Assembly: GCA_028023455.1 (NCBI GenBank)
Contig: JAQFVV010000450.1
Coordinates: 1-64,000, forward strand
DNA length: 64,000 nucleotides
DNA from: Epiperipatus broadwayi
Lineage: Eukaryota > Onychophora > Udeonychophora > Euonychophora > Peripatidae
Direction: 5' to 3'
The notes beneath the pieces were generated by a model, which saw only the letters and a list, made by a program, of their open reading frames with translations, made no database searches and was not told the DNA's origin. Shown piece after piece: positions 35,670-49,610 of the stretch (its first letter is position 1; the number at the start of each line of letters is the position of its first letter). The translations under genes were made by a program, and so were the position numbers.

Positions 35670-37872
35670 TGTAACGATCGGGAGAAGAGTACTTAACGTA
35701 AACTGCACTACAGGGCGCCATCTAGGCATTTGAACCTAGAAAAATTTATAAAGTAGGCAGATACGTAAGTCAAAAAAAAAAATTTTTTTTTTTAAATTTT
35801 GATTCCGGTTGTTAGCCCATGTCACTAGCTCAGTGGAATAGCAGAGATTAAATAATATAATATCTTATCTAATTATATTTTAATATTAAAAATAAATAAA
35901 TAAAATAAGCCACTGCCAGTAATTAACATACAAACATTTATTTATGCACATATATATAAGATTTAAAACTATTTTAGTATTAGTTTTACATTTTAACATT
36001 ATTTTTAACTTTACCTTATATTTTAATTTATATTTTAATTTCTATTATATTATAAGTTTACATTTTAATTAAGTTCACACAGATGGGATTATAAAAACTT
36101 GTTTTAATATGTTGCTATAGATCGGTTACATAGATTACACGGTTAAAAACATTTCAAAGTAAACATAAACGATCAAAATATAAAATCATTGATTACTGAC
36201 AATTGCGGAGGGAAATTTATACGTAACCCAATAGTATTCACCATAAGATACTTGCATTGTCACCAATAACTTAAAAGACATCCGAATAAATACATTTTTG
36301 ATACTCACTGTAAGGTATCATTATTTATCGAATGTCTATATATTTTGATCAAATATGGAAACGCAAAACATAGTTAACCAATAAACAATCCATGCAAACG
36401 TCTATAAACAACTTAAATTTAATGCATTTCTATTTAGGGTCGAGTATGAATAGACCACATAAATTTGCTTTTGAAAATAAACATTCTATCCCTATTTAAC
36501 CGTAGGTTAAAATTCGTAGTCAAACTGGCATCAATTCATCTGATATATCGATGTATTCAATGTAATAAAATACGGCAGCACAAAAAGTTAAGAGAAGAAA
36601 TTGCTTCTCATGAGAAAGGAATATTACATCTATCTGCAAAGAAGAGCAATAAAACAAAAAACCCCATAGAAAGAAACTGCGGTATCCGACTTATAATTCC
36701 TTCCATAGGCAACCGGAAGTGTGCGGCGTATGAAGCGATTCTGCCCATAGCGAATCAATATTACATCTACTAATCACACCAATATATCCAATCCATTGAC
36801 CCAATTTAACCACGAAACAAATAACCTAAGATTACCCTCCCCTAATATAACTTTACAAATCTATACAGCCATTCACGCCCGACTTAAGTTTAACATTGAT
36901 ATATTTTAATTTATCGGAAAACAGAAATCATAAATAAACTTAAAGAACAAAATTAAATAAATGGAAATGATTTTACACAAATAAATAAAAAATACATCAA
37001 ATAACATTTTAACTACTTTAGTCAGATAGGAAACTAATGCAATTATTTTAAATACGAAAAGTTTTTAATTTAATGTTCATTAATTGTAAAGTTCTTACGG
37101 TTTTAAACAGTTAATCTTTATCTGTCGTTTGTAAGTTTGAACGGGAATTCCCACGCTGTCCTAAGATTGGTATCCATTTAGCCGTTGTTTTATTTATTCA
37201 TTCGGAGGTTTTTTTAGTTTAATTGGTCCTCAATGTAGGAAACGATAGTTCATTTCTCCTTTCTTTAACAGCTGAAAGAATTGACAGTGCGTCTGTCAAT
37301 TCCTTCACCTCCAACTCCGTACTACTACATATAGTCACATCGTAATAATCAATTTCCAGTCACTAATTAATAATTTCCAAATTTTCCTTTTATACGTATT
37401 CGAAGGATTGACTTGGCATTATGTCATCGATGTGATGATCCTTTCGCTGAGGTCCGATTTCCCGATGGATTTCTTTCATTGGCTATTTGTTTCTATTGTT
37501 TTCCTATCTGACCGATGTTTTTACATTTAAATGCCCAAGGCCGGTTTACATTTGACTAATTAAATTTATCATTTCCATTTCTGATTAATTAACCTGTTTT
37601 CCAAATCAACGATATATTTAAAGATAAATTTAAAGATAAAATTTTATCTCCAAATCTTTTTAAAATTTAGTTTTAAAATACTTTTTCTTTAATAAAGTTT
37701 TATTTTAATAATTTTTCATTATCTGTGCGATTTAATATATACAAGTTTAAGATGATATTTAATTTCAATTTTTAATTCTTAAAGAAAATTTTTAAATGCA
37801 AACTTTTTAATTTACTTTCATGTTTAATAAATAAAAAAAACAACAATGTAACGAACGTCTGTGCTCGTTACA
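35670..37872. mobile_element. 2.2-kb element with TGTAACGA...TCGTTACA ends (possible solo LTR)
   Basis: The left end is TGTAACGATCGGG and the right end is the complement of TGTAACGAGCAC, so 8 bp are inverted, starting TG and ending CA as in LTRs. ATAT flanks both ends, a plausible but weak target duplication because it sits in a (TA)n tract. Base composition differs from the surroundings. A 102-codon frame at 36465 shows no known domain. No second LTR, gag, protease or RT was found. It could be a solo LTR (long for one) or a non-autonomous element. Confidence 0.45.
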
Positions 37873-39430
37873 ATATATATATATACACAATGGTTTGAAA
37901 TGTCATTGTTGCAGTTTTTTTTAAATGCTTTAAAAATAATGAAATTCAATGACTTTTATTAAAAGTGAGTTTTATGTACAAATCTTCATTACTTAATTAT
38001 ATAACTGATTCCGTCCATAGTAGTAATCTCTCTTGTCTGCTAATTATAATCACTTATATATAAGTTTATAAAGATGATGCATTATTGCACAATTAACTCA
38101 TATTCAATTATTATATATTCATTAATATCTTTTTGAATATTACTTACTCATACACATATAAAGAATCTCTTGACTTGGGATTCAGATCCAGTGGGTAAAA
38201 CTTGTATTTCCGGGTTCAAACAGGAGTTATATATATATATATTTATTAATAAGCTAGTGTACTACCAAATCAGTTAGTCATCCAGTTATTGCTAACAAAT
38301 CAAAAATGGAAGCCACTAAAGCCATCTCTATTTGAAATGAGCTATTTTGATGAATAATGTTAATAATGTTAATTATCAGAACGTTATTACAAAGACTTTG
38401 CTCATCAGTGATGAATAGTGAAAAAAAAAGACATTACTCAAAGAGCTTGCCAATTGAAAAAAGTTTTAGCGCTTTCCCATCTTTGGATTATCCTTTACTG
38501 AAGAATTGCCAGATATTTCATTATAAGTTTCTAAAAGTAACCTTTGGTTATGCAGTTAGGTCATTCTTTCCCCAGCTATTGTTTTTCTACTTGAAACTAG
38601 GTAAGGTGATATTGGACTATGCAATCAACCTTGTCTACAAAACTTCATCTTCAAAAGCACCTTCATGGAAAATCACTTCTCGAAATGTGTCCCAGAAATT
38701 TTTAACTTTGTGAATTTTAATCCTTTTTTTCTGCACCATTTTTTTTCTCCATCCAGACTGTTCTAGTCAACCTTTTCTAGAGTCACCTTTTAATACTTAC
38801 CAATTTTATTCTCCCCTGCTTTCCAAAAAAAAATCAAGTTTCACAAACATATCTCAGCACATTCCGAACAAAGAGTCATAACAACATGTTCATTTAGTTG
38901 TAAGGACTTTTTACTCTGAGAAGCCTATTTAGTTCACAACATTTATTTGAATAATATTTGAAAGGCTATCTCAATTCAAATCCAAATCATGCATTTATCA
39001 AAGAGAATTTCTAACCACCAAGGTCCTTAAGATAAAATATATTTATCAAGTAATTGATTGACAAATCCACAAAAGCATAAAAATCTTGAAGTAATTATAG
39101 ATTAGTTGAGCATTTGTCCATAAAAACGGCTATTGGTTCCACTTCATTGGCATGGTTTAACATTACATTGCTTTGAATTGAGACTGTTATGGTTTTATTA
39201 TATGTTTATCTATGTAATTTAAACTTATCTTTATACATATGCTGATATTTGTATATAATACGTTATCAATAAAAAGAAGGATTTTTAAAATCATCATTGA
39301 CAATCCTTTAGCTGAGTTATCTTAGGAAAAAAACAACAACACTGAATTAAATAAAATCCATTCTAATATTTGTTTAGAAAAATAGTTAGAAACAGTGAAA
39401 CTACTTGGTGTTTTCCTGACGATTTGTGAT
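37873..39430. other. No gene recognised, PTPN23 intron
   Basis: AT-rich. A 118-codon plus-strand opening (38357-38713) has mixed composition but no motif, and lies on the strand opposite the gene; I do not call it. Confidence 0.4.
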
Positions 39431-39442
39431 GACGGTGTTTTA

Positions 39443-39685
39443 GTTGTATTTATATGTTGGACTATTTCCGTCATCTAATATGAGTATTGAATGTCTTTAG
39501 AAAAATTTAACTTTATTTTAAATATTCCAAATACATTCAACTGTTAGTATATGCATATACTAACCTGTTTGATGTGATATTACTAACAGTTGAATGTTTT
39601 TGGAATATTTAAGTAGTGACGTTTCCCCTAAAGACATTTAATACTTATATTAGATGATGGAAATAGTCCAAACAATAAATACAGC
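39443..39685. repeat. Foldback, ~110-bp arms
   Basis: GTTGGACTATTTCCGTCATC, AATATGAGTATTGAATGTCT and CATTCAACTGTTAGTA on the left are inverted on the right as TACTAACAGTTGAATG..., AGACATTTAATACTTATATT and GATGATGGAAATAGTCC. The spacer is about 20 bp, around TATGCATA. Confidence 0.9.
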
Positions 39686-40867
39686 CAATCTACCTGTGTA
39701 TTTATGGGACGAATGATTTTTCCAAGGTTGTTGTGACGTATGCCTGTGGATAAACAAATTGCACTAGAGATCATATATATCTGAGAGACATATTCACGTG
39801 ACCTGAAACGCAAAAAAAAAAAAAAGAGAAAAAGTTACAAACTCTGCAAATTTGCCATTATTATATTTATATAATGAAATTTATGACTCATTGTTTATTT
39901 TTAATTACAATCTAGAAATTATTTTCATGGCTACATCACAAAATCTCCCAGATAAATTTAGTATCGAAAATCACATATCCTTAAGAAACATGAACTACAA
40001 ACAAACTGACAAATATCATGGCTTAATGTTAGTTACATACAAATGCATAGCTAGCATGACCTTCAACTTATGTATATGATATATGCATCACCACTTAAGA
40101 AAAAAGTTTGCTTATATCCTTTAGATCAATGGTGAACTCCGAAGAATTAAAGGAATGATCTCAAATTTGTGATTTTGAACAAATGCTCTTATCTTCTTAG
40201 ATGATTCTTTAATTACGTGCATTTGAAAAACCTATTATTCCTTAGAAATGATGTTTGCAATGATTATAAAATAATCACATTTCCCTAAATCACTATCCAA
40301 TGTGGAAATTATATGCATTTTAATTCACTAAATGGCTGGTATAATATATAACTCCTTTGCTTGATCAATCTAAAATTCTTGGTACATTCAAAGTTCAGGT
40401 GATCAGAATTTATAATGTTGACTTATTCCTGTCTGTTCTTTATGATCTACCATATTTCATTTGTCCCTATATTTAAACCCTTGAGCCGATATCACAAATA
40501 ATGTATTGTAAAAAACTCAGTGATGCAAGTAGAAAATCCTTTCAGGACAATGGTTTTAATGGTCTATTTTGTATTATGAAACAATATCCTCTAAAGTATT
40601 TCATGAACAGTATATGATAGATTTAACTTTTATAAAGGACAAAGTTAAGACAAGACTTCTAACCTCATTTTCAATTGGCTGTCAAAATCTAACCAATTTT
40701 TAAATATGAGTCCCTAGTAGATTGATTCCGTTCATGTAGCATAATGTATGCATAGAATTTCAAAAGATTTTTTATATTTTCACAATCTATTGTTAATGTT
40801 TTATGGGTATAGATGTAAATATATAAACCTACTAAAACATAGATATAGGTGGATTTCCACTTTTATT

Positions 40868-40950
40868 GATTAAAGGAGGTTGTTTGACAACAGACTGAGA
40901 TTATTGATTGTTAATGACACTAGTATTGTTTAACTACTGACTGCTTTCAT
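40868..40950 (+). repeat. Dispersed repeat family C copy
   Basis: ACTTTTATTGATTAAAGGAG leads into GGTTGTTTGACAACAGACTG and AGATTATTGATTGTTAATGA. Related to the copies near 4191, 44718 and 57350. Confidence 0.55.
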
Positions 40951-41022
40951 ATATATATATATATATATATATGATAAACAAAACAAGTTACAAATTTCAT
41001 AACTTGCTTCTAGCTTGCATTT

Positions 41023-41242
41023 TATGATCACTAGATGGAGCTTTACTAATAGCTCCTAACAAGCTTTGTTTACATAAACGCTGAGAGAGAATTAGAATTC
41101 AATATGTCTTTCATTTGTCTCCACCTTCAGATGTAAAGGGTTGGAAGACAACGAAAGAGATATTGAATTTTAATTCTCTCTCGACATTTATGTAAACAAA
41201 GCTTGTTAGGAGCTATTGGTAAAGCTCCATCTAGTGATCATA
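41023..41242. repeat. Foldback element flanked by (TA)n
   Basis: Arms 41023-41111 and 41153-41242. TATGATCACTAGATGGAGCT and AGCTCCTAACAAGCTTTGTT on the left are inverted as AACAAAGCTTGTTAGGAGCT and AGCTCCATCTAGTGATCATA on the right. (AT)n on both sides suggests insertion into a TA microsatellite. Confidence 0.92.
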
Positions 41243-41249
41243 TATATAT

Positions 41250-42630
41250 ATATATGTATAAATTACTTGTTTAACTACATAAACATTAAGTATTAAATGC
41301 AATTAAATAGATTCCTAAAACTTATTTCTGGATAATTGTTTTTTTACCATGACGACTGACGACAAAAGAAATTATTGTTGTATTATAACCTTTAATTATG
41401 GCAATGATCAGTTAAAACTTTGTGCTAAGACACACAAAAAAAATTATATAGCATTGCTTTAAGTAGATTTTTGTGAATACTTTATTTTGCTACAATTGTT
41501 ACATATTAGAGCTGCTATGATATTAGTATTTATCTATTATCTAGCTGTAAAATAATTTTGAGACAGTTTAAATAATAATGAGATAATTTAAATAAATTTT
41601 CAAATGTTAAACATCTTTAAATTTTAAAAGCTAATAATGTCAATGATAAAAGAAAAAAGTAACTTAAAAATGAAATTTAGTTAGACTGTAAAGCTGTTTT
41701 AAAAAGCGTATATTAATTTTTAAAGTTGAGAAACCAAGTTGATCTGTTGGTGTTTAATTAACTTTGAATGAAAAACAGAATATTCTACTTAAATATTTTT
41801 AAACTAATTTAATTATAAAAGAGTTTAATAAAGTTAGCAATTAAATTAGGAGTTTTATTAGTTAAATAAATGTTGAACATGTGGATAAATATTATATTTG
41901 ATAATATTTAGTTTAAATAATCTTCAAAGCAATTTAAAACCTATTCTGAGATTTGTCTAGATTTAAAATTGTAATAAATAAATGTTAAATTGTGTTAATA
42001 TTTGATTGGTTAATGATGTAATAAATTGTATATTATGTAATATTTTATTTTATCCTGGTCTACTGGAATTTTTTTTTTTATTATTTTTATTCAAACCAGG
42101 AAGTGTTTTTAATTAATTTCAATTGTCTAAAAAAAATTGATTTATTGTAAAATTAAAATTTTAATTAAATAATTTTTGATTAACAACCTTCCTTGGTGAT
42201 AGATAGGTCAAGGATCCAAACAAATCAGAGAAGAGATTGTAAGCTCAAAGGTAAATAAACAGTCTAGTAAAATGATATGACCAAGGGTATAAATAAGGTG
42301 AGACAAACCTCTGACCATCAGTCTCTCTTCATTTTCTCAAGGTTCTCGATTTAATTTTGCAACAGTTAAATTTTAACTGTACTAAATATGTAATTTTCTT
42401 TAAAACTTTTGTTATCGTTAAATTAAGCAAGTTAACTGAACAGAAACACCAAAGGAACTGAAGTTTCTGTAACTGTCAATGGAATGCTAATATTTGTTAT
42501 TACAATATTTTAGAATATTATTTTTAAAATTTTCTATGATGGAAAACTGATAATTATTGTTATTGCTTTGACCGGAGAACAATTGTCAATTTTAGAAATA
42601 AATTGAATATCTATGTTACAATTAAAATTG
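41250..42630. other. No gene recognised, PTPN23 intron
   Basis: Very AT-rich sequence with no repeat family or coding segment that I could recognise. Confidence 0.5.
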
Positions 42631-43814
42631 CCAAGGAATATCTAATTCTCTATTGGCAAGAACATTACCAAAAACGATAATAATTTCATAGCAGTTTCTC
42701 CATAATATGTGCAAGTCAATATTAAGTACTTGAGGATTATTCCTGCAAACTAGGTAAGATAGGACGACTTTTACCATACACAATAAAGGCATAATCTTGC
42801 GATCGTTAAATAACCTGGATTTTTTTTGCTCGTAGAAAAACATGTTTTTGAAGAGCACAAAACATGTCAACCAAATCTATTATATAAATGGCTTTTTGGA
42901 GATTGCTAATTCAAAAGTTTGTTCTTAGCATTTTAAAGTTACTTGTTGTTATAGTGAATTTGTTTTATCATTTTTAATTTCAACTTTATTTACTTGTGCG
43001 TTTTTATTTTTTTTCCCAATTTCCTTTTTGTTATTGACTTCTGCGTTTTTTGAAACTTTGTTGAAAAACCATCTGATCAAAGTGCTGAAATTTGCAATCA
43101 TTTTTCTAATTACTGACGGAATTAATACGTTGACTTTATTATTACTGCTGTTGTTTCTTTTTTATCTGCTCAAAGTGCTGCAATTTACAGGTTTTTTTCT
43201 TTACTAATTGAATAAATATGTTGACTTTGTTATTACTGCTGTTCCTATTTTTTTGTACGTCATCTATTTCAAAGAAATTGCCATTTGTTTATTCCAAAAG
43301 TTAGATTGCTTGTCAAAATTCCATTTATAGCATGTACTGCACAATCACATGCCCTACAACCAAATCGGAGGAGGAAGGGTGGGAAAGGGGATTTCTAGTG
43401 CCATTTTGTATGCAAGAATTCCATTCCAAGATTTCAACTACACCATATGTTCTATTTCAGATTTCAGTAAGTAGCCTCTGTGTGTATGTTTAATGTTTTG
43501 TTATGTGAATTTTAAAAAGTATTTGTACAAATTTCTTATTCTTTGTTGAAAATCAATAAATTGAATTCAGTGTGAAAGCGTCGTCTGCGTATACCGTGTA
43601 TATTTCATAGAATATTTTCTTTTTGACTTTTATAAATATATATTTGTGTTGGGTTATTTCTGTGTAGAATCATGTGCTGCTTCATTTCTACACATTTTTT
43701 GAAATTGATCGAATTAAGTGTCAAAAGTTGGTCACTGGTGTAGATTATTTCATAGAAGTATGTGCATACCTCATATAATATTTATTTTTGTGTATTTTTC
43801 TAAAACTATTGTGT

Positions 43815-43975
43815 ACTATTCCTGCAACCAAGAAAAGATAGGAGGGGACTTTCCAAATTTGTATCAAAGCATTGCTAACTTTGTAATGTTTGATATTGCC
43901 AAAATAACATTAAAAAGTTAGCAGTGTATTGATATGAAAAGTCCTCTTATCTTATATTGATTGTAGGAATAATAC
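43815..43975. repeat. Foldback, ~45-bp outer arms
   Basis: TATTCCTGCAACCAAGAAAAGATAGGAGG-type sequence at 43818 is inverted near 43940-43972 (CCTCTTATCTTATATTGATT, GTAGGAATAAT). AGCATTGCTAACTTTGTAAT pairs with TAAAAAGTTAGCAGTGTATT. A related single arm lies near 42730-42780. Confidence 0.7.
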
Positions 43976-44717
43976 CCAAGTACCCAATATTATTTGGAAT
44001 TAATTTACATGGAATAAACAATGTCATTTAAACTGGAACTATAAATTGACATTGAGAATATTTTTAGATGTTCAATAATAATTAATTCTGAAAACAAAAC
44101 AAAAAATGACTAAAATAATTTACAATTTGACAATAATAATTCACTTGTGTTGCATCATTTTCTTTAAACAAAACGATGCTAATTACTATTGTTTAAAAAA
44201 GACACAAAGATTTTAATTTTTTTAGTATTATAATAATTTTCATTTAATCTTTCTTTTTAAAGAGAGAGAAAAAAATTCTCTTCAGGTGGGGTGATAGAAT
44301 TTAATTTACTATAAACTATTTATAAAATATGTGAATTTAAAAATTTTTAAATCAAAATATCAAACTTTTTCTGCGATAATGGCATTCCAATTAATGAATT
44401 AAGATAACTTTTTTTTAATAACTTTATAAAACATTCACAAATGTTTAAAACTCATTAATGACAAACCACTGAGGTCTTGAAGATAATAGTTAAGTCTCTC
44501 CTAAAAGTGTTCAACAATGTTAATGAAGAATAATAATTGAAGTGCGTTACTGCCCTATATAATATTGCTAATATTAATTTATAATACTTTGAACATTTAA
44601 TAGACTTTAAATCTATGAATATATTAAATAAATGGCCATTAATTTATCATATACTTGATAATAGAATGAATTGAATTTACCTGGGATATCTGGAAAAAAA
44701 AAAAAAAACCACCTTTA

Positions 44718-44790
44718 TTGTTAAAAGGTTGTCTTGACAACAGCTTGAAATTGTTGATTGTTATTGATTTTAGGATTGTCTATATGTTGG
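44718..44790 (+). repeat. Dispersed repeat family C copy
   Basis: TTATTGTTAAAAGGTTGTCT, TGACAACAGCTTGAAATTGT and TTTTAGGATTGTCTAT match the copy near 57350. Confidence 0.6.
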
Positions 44791-46419
44791 CTGGTTTCTA
44801 GTGATTTTCTAATTATAGTATTTTAATGATATTATCTTATATAATGGATATGTTTGTTGTCCACAAGATGCTACTGCCGCAAGTCTACTTCATATTCAAG
44901 TAATGGATTATTGGTCAAGAATGAAACAGAAGGACATTATTATTTAATATAATTTATTTATTGTAAAAAAAAAATTAAATTTATTTATACTATGATTTTA
45001 TACTATATTAGGATATGCATATATTATTGGTCATGTTATATGCTATATATTTTAAAACATTAAAATTCTTAGAATTGTACTTTATCAAATGAACATATTT
45101 TGAAATAATATGTATCTTCTTTTAAAAATATGAATAATTTATTTATGAAGCTGAATATGCTGAGGTACATTTCCATGATTTATTTATTATTATTGCCCAA
45201 TGTTAATAGAACCATATTTGGTATTAATTGTTTATTATTCTTTCTATACTTATACCAGTATATTTTATGAATGGTAGTTAGTCGCCATTATTAATTTTGC
45301 TAGCTTATTTTCCAAAAGGGATAAAATCATTGAGCTCTCTCATATTGTTATTTTGCTAGCTTTTGTATGCTTATAGCATATACATTAGAAATGGTAACTA
45401 AATCTCTTTCTATTCTAAGGTAATTCCCATTTAGTATTTTGTCCCTGATGTGCATCCTCATTATTTTCCCAGACTAGTGATAAAGTCCTAGATCCTTTAC
45501 TAGCTCTTAAAAGTAGGTGGGTCTTATGAGCATGCCGTTATACTTATATTTTGCTTTACTTTATGATTACTGAAGATTGATTTTGCTTATAGTGTTAGTA
45601 TGTTAATAAAGTATGAGTAAGATTTTACCACGGCTTTATCTGGCATTTTTTAGTGGTTGTCTCAAGGCATTGAGGAATCCTATCTTATCTCTAAAAGCAT
45701 TATTGTTCGGTTTAAAATGTGAACAATACATTGTAAATGTGTCAATCCTATATTTGAACTTTGCTTATTGTCAAACATTATTATTATTTGTTTTATTATT
45801 TTGGGTATGAGTAGAAAATATACATCTATCTTATAACTCCTTCACCAATGGATTGGTAAGCTATAATTATTATTATTGAGTATGCAAAATATTCATGAGA
45901 CACTACTATATGATGGCTATTATCATGGTATGAATGAGAACTTGTGATAATGAAATAATATTAAAAGTTACTTTAATATAATAGATTATTTTTGCTAATC
46001 CAATGGAGTGCATTTTAATAAAGCAGTATGTCAATTTTAATTTTTTATCCTTCTGATAAATTTTTCAGAAGCAACTTTAAGAAAAATTTTGATCTATGTG
46101 GACTTAAATATGGACTAATTGTAAATTTAGTTATTTTGCTGTAAATAAATCTTTGTTATTGTTGTTTAAGTAATTTCTCAAAGTCATGTATTCACACCAA
46201 CCCATTTGTTAAACAGAAATCATAGCAGTTATCAAATGTAAATCATTTTAAACATTAATTAAAATATTAAATGCTTATAAAAGATTATACAATTATTTTA
46301 ATGTATTTACTATAAGGGTACATGGCATTTAAATTTATAAGAATCACTATTTATTAAATTATTTAAGCATTAATACATCTAAGAAAGATGTATTTGCTTA
46401 ATATACTCTATATATTACA

Positions 46420-46890
46420 TATATAGACACAGGTATATAATAAGCATGTGTTTCAGTTATTACATTGTAGAGATGTCTGCCCATCCTTGCATATGTATTA
46501 AATGGATTATGTCCCGTACATGTGGGGTTCAGATTGACCTTAGGTCAACATGGGTATGACAAGAATCTCGGCCTCAGGGTGGCCTTTGAGCATTCCACCA
46601 TCAGATTTTCAATTGGATGGACGGTTGAAGAGGTGGAGTGTGTAATAGATTGAAGCCTGTCCATTAAAGTATGAAGATTGTCTATCTTAATATATATCTG
46701 AGCACTTATAGTATATATGTGTGGAGATGATAATCTGGACCAACTGATGATTGCTGGTTTAGCATGAAATACATATATTGGTGATTATTTATCTTTTCAA
46801 CATATGTGTTTAGGTGTATCAGTGTTATTAGATAGAGTGGAGAGTGATTGGTCATGTGAAAGTCTGTGCTCATATACCCTATATATTAAT
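46420..46890 (+). repeat. Dispersed repeat family D, full copy
   Basis: Colinear with 7850-8310. It has CAGGTATATAATAAGCATGT, ATTAAATGGATTATGTCCCG, GATTGACCTTAGGTCAACAT, GGCCTCAGGGTGGCCTTTGA, GCCTGTCCATTAAAGTATGA, TGCTGGTTTAGCATGAAATA and GTGAAAGTCTGTGCTCATAT. Confidence 0.85.
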
Positions 46891-46899
46891 AAAGCATTG

Positions 46900-48770
46900 T
46901 AAATTTGTTTTGCCAATTTGAATCACTTTAATTCAATTTGCTTATGTCAAATCACAGTACATATTTATTTTAAATCATTGTCATATTAAAATACCATAGT
47001 TATTATTTTGATAAGATTCAATATGTACAGGAACCTAATTCATATTTAGGTGTTAATGTAAACTTATTCTAAGATGTTTAGGATGTCTATTAAATCCCAT
47101 ACCCATTCTTAATAGTGAGTGTAATCCTAGCTTATTCTCTATTTTATTCCAAATTTAAGAGAACAAGTTGTATTTATTAAATTAGTAATATTGTTGTTAT
47201 AATTATGATAAGACATTAGCTTAGGGGAAGTGTACAGCTTATTTATTGTATTTTAACTAGGATTTCATTTGATATTGAATAAATCTAGAGAATTAAAAGG
47301 ATTTATAAAAAACATATTACCCTGAGATACCCTTATATAATTTCAAAAACTGTATCATTAAATTTATTTTCATATTGAAATTTTATATTCAAAAGATACA
47401 TTTTAAGTGGCATATATTTTAAAACAACATTTCAAATATTTTAATAATTAAATATTATTTCATCTCATCAAAGCAATGAGATGCTTAGAAGAGGATTAGA
47501 AGATCTTTACAAGTTGTATTAGATCTTAAAGAAAGAAACTTTAAATGTAACCCTAATAGCATATGTTTATAATACTAAGATTCTTTTATGTATGATAGAA
47601 TGAATTGAAATTTTTTATCCTCTTAATTCTTAATAGTGTTACTTTATATTTCATTATCTTATTATAATGCTTCCCCCGTATATCTTGGTGTGGTGACATA
47701 GGTTATTATTTGAAGCCATTGAGGATAGCTTGATAACTAGCTTTATAGTATTATGTTTATGATTTTAGTTCATACAACATGTAATGTTGTTGATATCATT
47801 ATTATTACAAAATGGTGTGTCTTTTATCTTCGCCAATTTTCTCTTTATAGGTTACAGTATAAATGTGTGATATACACAATAATAAATACACATAATAAAA
47901 AAAATTGCAGAAACATGCTTTTTTTGTACATTATTAAAATAAATATATTCACTCCTATAGTGCATTACTTACAATAACCTGTACACTTCATGAATTTTCA
48001 CATAATTAAAGAAATTATTTCCTTTATTAATAAAGACAACTTTTTTATTATTTTTCTAATCATGCAATATTTTTATCTTATCTAAACTGAACACAAAGTT
48101 TCCATTACATCTCAGTTCCTAATCCTTAATACGAAAGATATTGGGTGCATTATGTGTTGTAAATCTTTTAACTCTCTTATATAATATTTGAAATAATTAA
48201 ATATAATATATTTGATGATTTTTAATTCTTTTTTTTTTTTTTTACTAACAAACTCAGAGACCACCCAATTTATGATGCCTAACAAAGGTAAACAATTTTC
48301 TAAATTATATATATTTTTTGCTCCTTATTAATCTTATCTTTAATATTATTAAAAAAAAAATTTTTTTTATTTTTATTAAGTGGTATACTGTATGCAACAT
48401 TCTAGTGCTTAGAATAAATATCCTTCATCCCTTTATTATTACTACTTGCATTATATAATATTGACAGTTGTTGAATTCATTGTAATATTTTCTATAATCT
48501 TCCTGACATATCCATCATATTCCATTAAAATCATTTCTTTTGTATAATGTCTAATAGTTTCATTTTAATTTTTTATATAATTACATAATTTTCCATTTCT
48601 GGATAAATAAACATCTTAAAACTGCCACTTCGCACATAAAAGGAACTTTAAATCCAGGATGCGCATTTCATTTCTCTCCAATAGACTTCATATGTAGCTT
48701 ATAACTAAGTGTTAATCAGATCACTTTTACAATTATTACTTTATTCTTTCATCATCAATCTTAATCTATT
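46900..48770. other. No gene recognised, PTPN23 intron
   Basis: AT-rich with poly-T runs near 48230 and 48350. The region just below the RT fragment may hold its degraded continuation, but no motif is readable. Confidence 0.45.
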
Positions 48771-48779
48771 TGATTTATT

Positions 48780-49080
48780 TAAGTTTCCTTTAGTCTTCCA
48801 CACATAAGCATATCGTCCACATATCTAGCCCACACATTGATATTATTTTTTATTTCATTCTCATTTCCTCTTTATAAAATGACAATGTATAATTCCATAT
48901 TTGGGATTCACATAGCAAACCCACAAACCATTCTTGGTTCACTTTATTATCCACCTTTATAACTAGCAATATTTTCATCTATTAATTTTAATAAATCTTT
49001 TATAACCTTTTTTTATATCCAATTAATAACTTTCTTAATTTATGCTTTCTCTATAATACGATTTTTTCTTATTAATTGAA
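48780..49080 (-). pseudogene. Reverse-transcriptase fragment (WARYVDDM box), Penelope-like
   Basis: The minus strand reads GFAM, a stop, then IPNMELYIVIL, another stop, and NNINVWARYVDDMLMCG. The YVDD box preceded by a W.R at this spacing, and a GxxMGxP-like block about 35 codons upstream, match the catalytic palm of Penelope-like and related reverse transcriptases. Only this core is readable; stops interrupt it. Confidence 0.5.
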
Positions 49081-49610
49081 ACATACAGCGCTTTTAACAA
49101 TTTGCTTAAGTGACAAGAGAGTCATCATGATAAAGCTTGGCAGTGGGAATAATGCGAAATAGAGCATTATGGGAATTCATATATTTATTTTAATACTGTA
49201 TGCAGTTGAAAAGGACTCCCTAAAATAACTGAAAGCATGCTCCTGCAATTTATTTATCAATATGTAGATTATTTTCTAGGAATGTTACACCTCAGTTTCT
49301 TTTGATTTATAATTTTGTACTCAAAACATATGAATATCAAAATAAAACTTTATTCCACAAATTTTATAATTTCTATAGCTTATTATACAAATATATGGTC
49401 AGCACCAACAACATTCAGATCGTAAGATTAGAATCTGGAAAACAATTGGAAAATTTTCAAGTAGACTCGGGATTTCCCAAATGCTGATACTTTATTAAAT
49501 GGTTGGCTCATATACCTACATTAGCTATATAATTACAAGCCTAATAATAATTAGATTTTTAACTACTTGGGGGGGGGGGTCATATAAAAATTCACATATG
49601 AGCTCTGGAG

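Noticed and set aside
38357-38713. 118-codon plus-strand open frame as a gene
   Set aside because: No recognisable domain, antisense to the PTPN23 intron, and no supporting context.
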